34,103 nt of DNA from an uncultured Oscillospiraceae bacterium (lineage in GTDB: Bacteria; Bacillota; Clostridia; Oscillospirales; Oscillospiraceae). Below the pieces are notes generated by a model. It saw only the letters and a list, made by a program, of their open reading frames with translations, was not told where the DNA came from and made no database searches. The stretch is from NCBI GenBank assembly GCA_944387055.1, contig CALXDL010000085.1, positions 1 to 34,103 on the forward strand, in the 5' to 3' direction. Position numbers and translations under genes: made by a program. Positions 1-5,951 of this stretch are shown here, piece after piece; position 1 is the first letter of the stretch; the number at the start of each line of letters is the position of its first letter.

Positions 1-226
1 GCGCGGCATAGGTCATCGTCTTCCAGGTCCTGGCGGCTCGCTCCGCCTGCCTGGCCCGGTCACAGATGTCCCGCCGCTGTTTGGCCTCGTCGGCGGCGTT
101 CTGGGCCTGGACGGACCGGAGCGCTGCAGCGAAGTGATCGTCTGTCACCCGCGCCGTCCACAGGGCCTCGACCTGCTGTTCCAAGCCCTCTACCCGGCGC
201 CGCAGCTTTTCCGATCGTTGGCTCAT
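1..226 (-). CDS. Unrecognised coiled-coil-like protein of the mobile element (N-terminal part, cut by window edge)
   Basis: An open leftward frame starts at an ATG at 226-224, preceded by a strong ribosome binding site (AAAGGAGGGAACGAT), and stays open to the left edge, giving about 75 residues of an incomplete protein. The visible part begins MSQRSEKLRRRVEGLEQQVE and is rich in Gln, Glu, Arg and Ala, which suggests a helical or coiled-coil protein. It is the last visible gene of the leftward operon that begins near 2297. I do not recognise a family and cannot assign a function. The strong ribosome binding site and operon position make it a real gene. Confidence 0.7.
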   Translation of the reverse strand, partial: MSQRSEKLRRRVEGLEQQVEALWTARVTDDHFAAALRSVQAQNAADEAKQRRDICDRARQAERAARTWKTMTYAA

Positions 227-292
227 ATCGTTCCCTCCTTTAAGCTTGTCCCTATCCACAGCGCAGCGGGATGGCCCGCTGCGCGTACTGTT

Positions 293-442
293 TCACGCCT
301 GCCCGTCCTCCAGCTTGCTGACCCGGACCTCCGCCTGGAGGCCCTCCATCGCCAGCCGCCGCTCGTACAGGAAGCGCAGCGCTCTTGCAAAGAGCTCGTC
401 TTCCCGGCTCTCCGCCTGGGGGGCGTGTCCTGCTATGTCCAT
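293..442 (-). CDS. Small acidic protein of 49 aa, unknown function
   Basis: The start is the ATG at 442-440, preceded by AGGAGGGATCGAT; the frame is open further upstream but without a ribosome binding site. The product begins MDIAGHAPQAESREDELFAR and is a short charged helix-forming protein with no recognisable motif. It lies 46 bp downstream of the 62-aa gene and 66 bp upstream of the gene at 226, all leftward, as in the small-gene runs of phage early operons. It could be a regulatory or anti-host peptide, but nothing in the sequence shows this. Confidence 0.6.
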   Translation of the reverse strand: MDIAGHAPQAESREDELFARALRFLYERRLAMEGLQAEVRVSKLEDGQA

Positions 443-488
443 ATCGATCCCTCCTGGGATGATCTTATGCGGTTGCCTTGGCCCAAGA

Positions 489-677
489 TCATTGGCGCAA
501 TAAGTACTCTTGCAGGGCCTTGGCCTCTCTGATGTCCGCAAGCCGTCCCTCCGCCATCTCCCGCCCCGCTGTCCCGATAGACGCATACGCAGCAGCCTCT
601 ATCTCATAGCGGGCCACCAGCGCCCCCAGATGCTCGATCAGCGCCGTCAGCTGCTGCTGTCTCAGTTCGATTTTCAT
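489..677 (-). CDS. Small helical protein of 62 aa, unknown function
   Basis: The ATG at 677-675 overlaps the TGA of the upstream 77-aa gene (ATGA), implying translational coupling, and follows GGGAGGCAGAGCC. The protein begins MKIELRQQQLTALIEHLGAL and looks like an amphipathic helical hairpin with many Leu, Ala and Glu. No family is recognised. It belongs to the leftward early-gene operon of the integrated element. Confidence 0.65.
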   Translation of the reverse strand: MKIELRQQQLTALIEHLGALVARYEIEAAAYASIGTAGREMAEGRLADIREAKALQEYLLRQ

Positions 678-907
678 GGCTCTGCCTCCCAGTCAAAGTC
701 CTTGCATCCCTCACAGAGCGGGCTTTTCTTCTCCGCTCGCAAGAGGCAGTAGCCGGTGTCTGTCGGTTCCCAGATAAAGGTCTCGTAGAATCCCCTCTGG
801 TAATACTGCTGATACCAGATGCAGTTGATACAAGCTTTCGCGTCCGCATCGATGCGGATGCTCCGCATCCGTTTCTTCTCGCAGAAGCGCCTGACCTTCT
901 CTTTCAT
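674..907 (-). CDS. Small cysteine-rich (putative zinc-binding) protein of 77 aa
   Basis: The chosen start is the ATG at 907-905 because it directly follows a strong ribosome binding site (GGGGGAGGAGACT). The N-terminus is basic (MKEKVRRFCEKKRMRSIRID). A CxxC pair (ACINCIWYQQYY) is followed about 30 residues later by a second pair (CEGCKDFDW), with an extra Cys between. This spacing suits a treble-clef or ribbon zinc site and possible nucleic-acid binding; that is inference. The gene shares ATGA with the downstream 62-aa gene. No family name can be given. Confidence 0.65.
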   Translation of the reverse strand: MKEKVRRFCEKKRMRSIRIDADAKACINCIWYQQYYQRGFYETFIWEPTDTGYCLLRAEKKSPLCEGCKDFDWEAEP

Positions 908-953
908 AGTCTCCTCCCCCTTGTCTTTCTGTGTGTGCCGAAGCAATATACGT

Positions 954-1376
954 TCACAGGCGTAGACCCCCAACAGTCAGATATTTATTCCAGTCATCAA
1001 AGGTTAACTGCCCCTCGACTTCTGCAATCCTTCGCCGACCCTTTGCGATGTTCTTTTCAAGGCCGTTGACCCGATCTGTTAGCTGTTCTACAGCCTTTCT
1101 CAATCGTCTAGGGTCTTTGCAGTGGTCAAGATCAATGTAGACGCCCGGCTCTCCTTTTACTGCAATCAGGGTACGGTCACCATTGCTGTCCTTTTGAGCT
1201 GCCAGGAATCTCCGGGAGTATCGCTCCACATCCTGCTTAAACGACTGCTGGGGGTCGAACTGATAATACTGACGTACAATCTCGGCAACGCCGCCAACAG
1301 TCACAACTCCCTTTTCCTGGACCTGCTGCACAATGTACCGCCGGGCCTCTCTGCTAACTGCGCTGTTTCTTCCCAC
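954..1376 (-). CDS. Phage-like protein of 140 aa, unknown function
   Basis: The start is a GTG at 1376-1374 preceded by AAAGGAGCAGAAC, and it overlaps the end of the upstream 238-aa gene by 23 bp. The N-terminal half (residues 1-60) looks like a compact helical, possibly winged-helix, domain. Residues 85-125 (LRKAVEQLTDRVNGLEKNIA and onward) form a probable coiled coil. Such a layout suits a DNA-associated accessory protein, but no family is recognised. It lies in the leftward operon between the 238-aa gene and the Cys-rich gene. Confidence 0.6.
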   Translation of the reverse strand: MGRNSAVSREARRYIVQQVQEKGVVTVGGVAEIVRQYYQFDPQQSFKQDVERYSRRFLAAQKDSNGDRTLIAVKGEPGVYIDLDHCKDPRRLRKAVEQLTDRVNGLEKNIAKGRRRIAEVEGQLTFDDWNKYLTVGGLRL

Positions 1377-2070
1377 GTTCTGCTCCTTTCTGAATCAACT
1401 TGTCACGAATCTCGATAATCGCTCCAATCAGGTCGTTCATGTCCTGAATGGTATCGTCCAATCGGGTATCAACCGCTGCCACGGAATCAATCACTTCATC
1501 CGTGATTTCAAGGATTTTGGTAATAGAAACCGCCTTTCGGAATAGTTTCAGATTGTCAAAATCCCGGTCGATCTGTTCTCTTTGAAGCTCTGTCCGCTTC
1601 TTCCGCTCCTGTGCCAGATTGATGACGTTGGTCCGGGTCGGCATCCGGCCCTCTTCTCTGGCTTGGGCCTTTTCCTGTTCAACAAGGTCTTTGTTGTCGG
1701 CCAGGGTCTCGAAGCGTTCAACCTGCTTGGGAGTGAAGCCCAAATCCCGGACGGCCTCTGACTTCGGCTTTTGGCTAACCGACAGCGGTGTCGTTTTGCC
1801 TCCGGTATATTGATTTCCTCGGTCTGGGGATGCTTTCGGAATTTCCTTTGTCATCTCTCCCAGCCGGACAGAAGCGTCCAAAATCATGTCGCACAACCGG
1901 CGCTGTTCCTCCAGCTTCTGGTCGTAGACAGCCTTTGCCAGTCCCACCTTTTGGATGGCCCTGATCTCCGCCCGCATCGCTGCGGCTTTCTCCGGGGCTA
2001 TCAGAAGGAAGTGGGCTAGGTCCTCCACGGTTTCCGGGAGACCACCTTGGTATGTAACCAGACTGCTCAT
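1354..2070 (-). CDS. Element-encoded helical protein of 238 aa, unknown function
   Basis: The ATG at 2070-2068 shares ATGA with the stop of the upstream HTH gene and follows AAGGAGGGCAC. The N-terminal 90 residues are helix-rich. A central segment contains SEAVRDLGFTPKQVERFE followed by a run rich in Glu and Gln, resembling the DNA-binding region of ParB-like or methyltransferase-associated accessory proteins of clostridial elements; this is a loose impression, not an assignment. The C-terminus (about 195-232) is a probable coiled coil. Its place as second gene of the leftward early operon suggests a role in element regulation or maintenance. Confidence 0.6.
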   Translation of the reverse strand: MSSLVTYQGGLPETVEDLAHFLLIAPEKAAAMRAEIRAIQKVGLAKAVYDQKLEEQRRLCDMILDASVRLGEMTKEIPKASPDRGNQYTGGKTTPLSVSQKPKSEAVRDLGFTPKQVERFETLADNKDLVEQEKAQAREEGRMPTRTNVINLAQERKKRTELQREQIDRDFDNLKLFRKAVSITKILEITDEVIDSVAAVDTRLDDTIQDMNDLIGAIIEIRDKLIQKGAERGKKQRS

Positions 2071-2297
2071 GTGCCCTCCTTACCATCTTGCAAAGGCAAT
2101 TCCAGGATCTCACAAATAGCCTGAACGATTTTGGGTGCGTTGCGCTTTCCCTTCAGGATCTTGTCCATATACCCACTGTCTGCAAAAAGCCCCGTACGGC
2201 TTGTGATTTCCTCTTCAAGCCATTTCTGCGTCTTCCCGCGTTTTAAAAGCTCCGTTTTTACGCACAAACCAAACGGCGTGAATTTGCAGGAATTCAC
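2067..2297 (-). CDS. Small Cro/XRE-like helix-turn-helix protein (76 aa)
   Basis: The start is a GTG at 2297-2295 preceded by a near-perfect ribosome binding site (AAGGAGGTATTTTC). The protein has the size and helix pattern of a Cro-like DNA-binding protein: LCVKTELLKRGKTQKWLEEE followed by a recognition-helix-like segment (SGYMDKILKGKRNAPKIVQA). It is the first gene of the leftward operon and faces the rightward repressor at 2490 across the control region, the classical place for a Cro-type antagonist. It shares ATGA with the 238-aa gene. Function as a lytic-mode or excision-mode regulator is inferred from position. Confidence 0.7.
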   Translation of the reverse strand: MNSCKFTPFGLCVKTELLKRGKTQKWLEEEITSRTGLFADSGYMDKILKGKRNAPKIVQAICEILELPLQDGKEGT

Positions 2298-2325
2298 GAA
2301 AATACCTCCTTCCGTACATTTCTTG

Positions 2326-2354
2326 TTGACAAGTACTGAATTTTGTACTATATT
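2326..2354 (+). promoter_or_regulatory. Sigma-A-like promoter for repressor/immA genes
   Basis: A perfect -35 TTGACA (2326-2331), a 17-bp spacer and -10 TATATT (2349-2354) read rightward toward the repressor start at 2490. The spacer is almost exactly occupied by operator-like site A (2332-2349), which suggests autorepression. Confidence 0.75.
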
Positions 2355-2427
2355 TTATGTGGTAATTAAATATGTTTGTACAGTATTCAGTGCTTTATGG
2401 TTATATATTAGCACTGTTATCTGTACA
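2332..2427. repeat. Three 18-bp operator-like sites of the element's switch
   Basis: Site A (2332-2349, plus) is AGTACTGAATTTTGTACT. Site B (2377-2394, minus) is AGCACTGAATACTGTACA. Site C (2410-2427, plus) is AGCACTGTTATCTGTACA. They share AGyACTGwwTwyTGTACw; site A has dyad symmetry (AGTAC/GTACT). A and C sit in the spacers of the two facing promoters and B lies between them. They are probable binding sites for the XRE repressor and/or the Cro-like protein. Confidence 0.7.
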
Positions 2428-2433
2428 TGTCAA
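2405..2433 (-). promoter_or_regulatory. Sigma-A-like promoter for the leftward early operon
   Basis: On the minus strand, TTGACA (2433-2428), a 17-bp spacer and TAATAT (2410-2405) read leftward toward the GTG at 2297. The spacer coincides with operator-like site C (2410-2427). The promoter faces the rightward one at 2326-2354, so the two transcripts would overlap by roughly 35-40 bp. Confidence 0.72.
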
Positions 2434-2489
2434 TGTCATTGTTCGGCTTTCAGTGATTTTGGCATTTTGCATGAAAACAGGAGCTTTAT

Positions 2490-2867
2490 ATGAGCGATAT
2501 GTACAATAGAATCGTTGAGTTATGCGAGAAACGAGGCATTAAACCTGGACGTGTTTGTGCAGATACTGGCTTGAGTCGCGGGATGATGTCAGATTTGAAA
2601 ATGGGGAGAACAAAGGAGCTTTCAGCAAAGAACACAAAAATTATTGCCGATTATTTCGGTGTTACCACCGACTATCTCCTAACTGGAGAAACAAAAAAAG
2701 CGCCCACTCCTAAGAGTGAGCGTGATGTTGATCCTGATATACGCCGCATTGAGCGTGCAAGAAAAAATATGTCAGACGCTGACAAACAAAAAATGATGAA
2801 CATATTGAAGGCATCTTTTGAAGATTATTTCTCTGACGATTATGTAGATGATGATTTAGATGAATAA
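2490..2867 (+). CDS. XRE-family (CI-like) repressor, 125 aa
   Basis: Residues 5-65 form an XRE-type helix-turn-helix: CEKRGIKPGRVCADTGLSRG followed by a recognition-helix region and IADYFGVTTDYLLTG, a hallmark of Cro/CI-like repressors. The C-terminal half is charged and ends in an acidic run (DDYVDDDLDE). The ATG follows ACAGGAGCTTTAT. The gene overlaps the immA-like gene by 8 bp; in ICEBs1 and related elements an ImmA metallopeptidase cleaves the neighbouring repressor to induce excision. It probably holds the element quiescent by binding the 18-bp sites at 2332-2427. Base composition is visibly more AT-rich than in the flanking genes. Confidence 0.88.
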   Translation: MSDMYNRIVELCEKRGIKPGRVCADTGLSRGMMSDLKMGRTKELSAKNTKIIADYFGVTTDYLLTGETKKAPTPKSERDVDPDIRRIERARKNMSDADKQKMMNILKASFEDYFSDDYVDDDLDE

Positions 2868-3918
2868 GCCAGAAATTAAGGAAGCAGTCCTTGCAACACT
2901 TAGAGCTTGCAATAAACCTCTTGCTCTTCCTGTTCCAATAAAGAAAATCATCCGGGAAGGGTTTCCGAATGTTCGGCTTATTCGGTTCAGCAAACAGATG
3001 CAGCGCCGTGGAATGACCTATGAAGAAATGAAACAATTCTGCGGAACAGATGACGCTTGTACTGATTATTATGCTGACTCCGATACTTATGTCATTTACT
3101 ATAATGACGTTGATAATCTGAAAATATCTTCAAATCGGTATCGGTGGAATATCGCCCATGAATTAGGCCATATAGCACTTAATCATCACAAGAAATACGA
3201 TCAGACAAGGATTTTTCGTACTGGGCTTAAAAATGAGCTCTACTCTGTTATCGAAGAAGAAGCCAATATGTTTGCCGCATATATCTTGGTCCCCCATATA
3301 GTAATCAGCTGTGTGGCAGATAAACACCATATTGGAATTAGAAATCTCTGTAAAGTTTCTGGTGCCGCTGCCGTCCGCCGTTTCGACGCCATTCAAGCTT
3401 GGAGTCGTCGCAACCGTGCGGAGGCGTATGACTTGGAGTTGCTCGGTTTCTTTTCTCACTACGTTGAAAAAAATCCTTATTCCGTATCTGTAAGAGACTG
3501 GTTAGATTCACATCGTGCTTGTAAAAGATGCTCTTCCACACTAGGACGGTTTACGAATTTTTGTGAAGTGTGTGGGGCACCCGTTCAGGGGCATTATAAA
3601 TTAAAGGGTGATATTATGGAATATCCTGGAATAGAACTTGACGGAGAAGATCGGGTCCTTGAATGTCCAGTTTGCCATAACACAGAGTTATATGCAAAGG
3701 GGCGATTCTGCATAATCTGCGGAAATTCTTTGGTCAATCTCTGCTCAAATGGTCAAGCATCGTATGGTTTCTCTTGTCAAAACAATGATCCTCTCCCAGG
3801 AAATGCACGTTATTGCCCATTCTGCGGAGCAGAGAGTACATTCCTTCAGAGGGGGATCATATTTCGCTGGGACGAAAAGTCTGATGAGATAGATGAGGAT
3901 GGAGCTCTTCCGTTCTGA
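2860..3918 (+). CDS. ImmA/IrrE-family metallopeptidase with C-terminal zinc-ribbon-like repeats (352 aa)
   Basis: The zinc-protease motif HELGH is at residues 100-104, with a downstream EEEANMFAAYILVP segment supplying the third ligand, as in ImmA/IrrE proteins that cleave phage or ICE repressors. The peptidase part ends near residue 215. It is followed by three cysteine quartets: C221/C224/C235/C238, C269/C272/C284/C287 and C295/C306/C319/C322, resembling double-zinc-ribbon domains. This tail makes it much longer than simple ImmA proteins. The gene overlaps the repressor by 8 bp and is clearly co-expressed, so the repressor is the likely substrate. It is AT-rich compared with the recombinase that follows. 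Confidence 0.88.
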   Translation: MNKPEIKEAVLATLRACNKPLALPVPIKKIIREGFPNVRLIRFSKQMQRRGMTYEEMKQFCGTDDACTDYYADSDTYVIYYNDVDNLKISSNRYRWNIAHELGHIALNHHKKYDQTRIFRTGLKNELYSVIEEEANMFAAYILVPHIVISCVADKHHIGIRNLCKVSGAAAVRRFDAIQAWSRRNRAEAYDLELLGFFSHYVEKNPYSVSVRDWLDSHRACKRCSSTLGRFTNFCEVCGAPVQGHYKLKGDIMEYPGIELDGEDRVLECPVCHNTELYAKGRFCIICGNSLVNLCSNGQASYGFSCQNNDPLPGNARYCPFCGAESTFLQRGIIFRWDEKSDEIDEDGALPF

Positions 3919-3954
3919 ATAGGAATCTAAAAAAGGAATCGTAGAACAAATACA

Positions 3955-3986
3955 AAAAAATCGCCGTCAGGAATGACCTGACGGCG
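3955..3986 (-). terminator. Rho-independent terminator acting on leftward transcripts
   Basis: CGCCGTCAGG and CCTGACGGCG (3962-3971 and 3977-3986) form a perfect 10-bp stem with a 5-nt loop. On the minus strand the stem is followed by seven T residues (3961-3955), so the classic terminator works leftward, antisense to the recombinase and immA genes. In the plus direction there is no T tract. Confidence 0.72.
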
Positions 3987-4004
3987 TTGTCACAGGAGGG
4001 CAAC

Positions 4005-5345
4005 ATGAAGCGCGCAGCCCTGTATATCCGCGTCAGTACAGAGGAGCAGGCCCGGCACGGCCTGTCCCTGCCCGAGCAGCGGGAGAAGCTGGAGGCCTAC
4101 GCCGCGGCCCATGAGATGGCCGTGGCCGGCATATACGAGGATGCCGGCATCTCCGCCCGCAAGCCATACAAGCAGCGCCCCGCCCTGATGCAGCTGCTGG
4201 AGGACTGCAGGGCGGGGAAGATCGACGTGATCTTGTTCATCAAATTGGATCGGTGGTTCCGCAACGTGGGGAACTACTACGCCGTCCAGGAGATCCTGGA
4301 CCGCTGCGGCGTGTCCTGGCAGGCCACGCAGGAGGACTACGAGACCACCACGGCCGCCGGGCGGCTCAAGGTCAATATCATGCTCTCCGTGGCGCAGGAC
4401 GAGGCGGACCGCACCAGCGAGCGTATCAAGTTCGTGTTCGAGGGCAAGCGGGAACGGCGGGAGCCGCTGACCGGCAACGCCCCCACCGGCTACAAGCTGG
4501 AGGGGAAGGCCCTGGTCAAGGACCCGGAGAAGGAGGAGGCCGTCACGGCCTTTTTCCAAAAGTTCCTGGCCTCGGGCTCCATCAGCGAAGCGCAGGCCTA
4601 TGTGCTGGAGGAGCACGGGCTCCGGATCGAATACCAGCTCGCTCGGAAAATGCTTGACAGCCCGGCCTATCATGGTGTCTACTATGGGGTGGAGGGCATG
4701 TGCCCGCCGTACATCACCCAGGCGGAATATGAGAAGATCCAGTCCATGCGCGGCAGAATCGTGCGCAAGGCCAAGGCCGACCGCGTCTATCTCTTCTCGG
4801 GGCTGATCGTGTGCGGGTCGTGCGGCTTCCGGATGGGCGGCCGCACGAACGGCCACGGCGGTACGCCGTTCTATAATTGTCCCGGGCACTATATCAAGAA
4901 AGCGTGCGGCAACCGGGTGAACCTCTCCGAGCGGAAGATCGAGCGCTATCTCATCGATACGATCGACAGGAAGCTCTCGCAGTACAAGATCGACTTCGAA
5001 GGCGTCAGGGCGGCCAAGCGGCGGGAGAAGAGCCACCAGAGCGAGATCGCGGCGCTCAAGGGCAAGCTGTCCCGTCTGAAGGACCTGTATCTGGAGGATC
5101 TGATTTCGCTGGAAGCGTATAAAGCGGACCTGAAAGAGATGACCGCCCGCCTGGACCATCTCAAGGAGCAGGAGCAGCCGCTCAAAGAGCCGGACTTCAG
5201 CAAGCTGGATTCGGTCCTGGTCCAGGGCTGGACCTGCGTGTATAGCGAGCTGGACCGCGCGAGCAAGCGCGACTTCTGGCGCCTGCTCATCAAAGAGATC
5301 CGCATCTACCCCGATAGGAGCATCGACTATGACCTCGCCCTATAA
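4005..5345 (+). CDS. Large serine recombinase (site-specific integrase), 446 aa
   Basis: The N-terminus ALYIRVSTEEQ is the serine-resolvase catalytic signature, with the nucleophile at Ser11. A resolvase domain covers about residues 1-150 and a recombinase domain about 155-260. A zinc-ribbon region (CGSCGFRMGGRTNGH and later Cys residues) and a C-terminal coiled coil (about 340-400) follow, as in TnpX/phiC31-type integrases, though at 446 residues it is on the short side. The ATG at 4005 follows ACAGGAGGGCAAC. It integrates and excises the element by recombining attP with attB. It is the last element gene; its TAA at 5343-5345 overlaps the convergent hydrolase gene, placing the attachment site immediately downstream. 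Its GC-rich codons contrast with the AT-rich immA gene. Confidence 0.93.
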   Translation: MKRAALYIRVSTEEQARHGLSLPEQREKLEAYAAAHEMAVAGIYEDAGISARKPYKQRPALMQLLEDCRAGKIDVILFIKLDRWFRNVGNYYAVQEILDRCGVSWQATQEDYETTTAAGRLKVNIMLSVAQDEADRTSERIKFVFEGKRERREPLTGNAPTGYKLEGKALVKDPEKEEAVTAFFQKFLASGSISEAQAYVLEEHGLRIEYQLARKMLDSPAYHGVYYGVEGMCPPYITQAEYEKIQSMRGRIVRKAKADRVYLFSGLIVCGSCGFRMGGRTNGHGGTPFYNCPGHYIKKACGNRVNLSERKIERYLIDTIDRKLSQYKIDFEGVRAAKRREKSHQSEIAALKGKLSRLKDLYLEDLISLEAYKADLKEMTARLDHLKEQEQPLKEPDFSKLDSVLVQGWTCVYSELDRASKRDFWRLLIKEIRIYPDRSIDYDLAL

Positions 5346-5801
5346 TTTTTTTATCCATATATTACATAAAGCATATAACACTGTAGGATTATAAAAGCAG
5401 TGATTTCCGATCCTGGTCTGCCAATATCCCACGTCTGACGGGAACCGAGAGCGGCACTGCGGTCCAAACGGATTATAGAACCACAGTGATTCCGCCACGT
5501 CCGGTATCCGGTTTCCCGCGATAGCCCAGTCAGCGATCTCATAGTGGATGGCCTCCGGGCGCATGTTGTAGATGTTCTGCGGGTTATAGGCCCCACCTTC
5601 TGTCTCGCTGGCGCAGACGAATTGTCCGGGCTGCATGATGATGTTGCGGATGCTGCCCTGGCCCACCCGGGCGTATTCCCCGCCCTTGGCATGGACGCGG
5701 TTCATCACTACGCCGGCCACGGCCTTCATCCCGATCTCGCCCTCTCCGCCCGCTTCACACTCGATCAGACGCGCCAGCAGCTCCCGATCGGAAAATGCCA
5801 T
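5340..5801 (-). CDS. CwlJ/SleB-type cell wall hydrolase (153 aa) with remodelled 3' end
   Basis: The protein starts at the ATG at 5801-5799, after GGGGAGGGGAGAGCG. It matches the Hydrolase_2 (SleB/CwlJ) fold: LLARLIECEAGGEGEIG with the likely catalytic Glu16, VVMNRV, QPGQF and a terminal HCFYNP motif. Such enzymes are muramidase-like hydrolases of spore cortex or cell wall. After YNPT the last 13 residues (VLYALCNIWIKKL) are encoded by AT-rich DNA that also contains the recombinase stop codon, so the original C-terminus was probably replaced by integration. All recognisable motifs remain, so activity may persist. Without a signal peptide it would act in spores or on mother-cell lysis. A phage endolysin role is a less likely alternative. 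Confidence 0.85.
   Translation of the reverse strand: MAFSDRELLARLIECEAGGEGEIGMKAVAGVVMNRVHAKGGEYARVGQGSIRNIIMQPGQFVCASETEGGAYNPQNIYNMRPEAIHYEIADWAIAGNRIPDVAESLWFYNPFGPQCRSRFPSDVGYWQTRIGNHCFYNPTVLYALCNIWIKKL
5343..5402. other. Probable attachment-site junction (attR-like) of the mobile element
   Basis: Right after the recombinase stop the sequence is strongly AT-rich up to about 5400, then returns to GC-rich hydrolase codons. The AT-rich stretch encodes an atypical C-terminus of the hydrolase. An imperfect dyad with CACTG (5379-5383) and CAGTG (5398-5402) arms spans the change. Serine recombinase genes usually end beside attP, so the crossover should lie here. The partner junction is outside the window, so the core cannot be defined. 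Confidence 0.5.
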
Positions 5802-5910
5802 CGCTCTCCCCTCCCCATAGTCCATCTGTCCCTCAGTCCTGCCGAAGCTTCTGCAGTCCCGTGCAGGGCCCGCTTCTGGCGCCATGACTCTGGCTAGATC
5901 AGTATATGCG

Positions 5911-5940
5911 AAAACGCGGCAGCCTGTGCGGCTGCCGCGT
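5911..5940 (-). terminator. Rho-independent terminator of the glycosyltransferase gene
   Basis: ACGCGGCAGCC and GGCTGCCGCGT (5914-5924 and 5930-5940) form an 11-bp stem with a 5-nt loop. On the minus strand it is followed by TTTT and lies 11 bp beyond the glycosyltransferase stop at 5952. Confidence 0.7.
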
Positions 5941-5951
5941 CCTGTCGTGTC

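Noticed and set aside
3990..5159. 389-residue open frame on the minus strand opposite the recombinase
   Set aside because: It is antisense to a clear serine recombinase and is low in family motifs; long antisense frames are expected in GC-rich DNA with strong codon bias.
5803..5885. Longer N-terminus for the cell-wall hydrolase (start at 5885)
   Set aside because: The extension lacks a ribosome binding site and family similarity, while GGGGAGGGGAGAGCG directly precedes the ATG at 5801.
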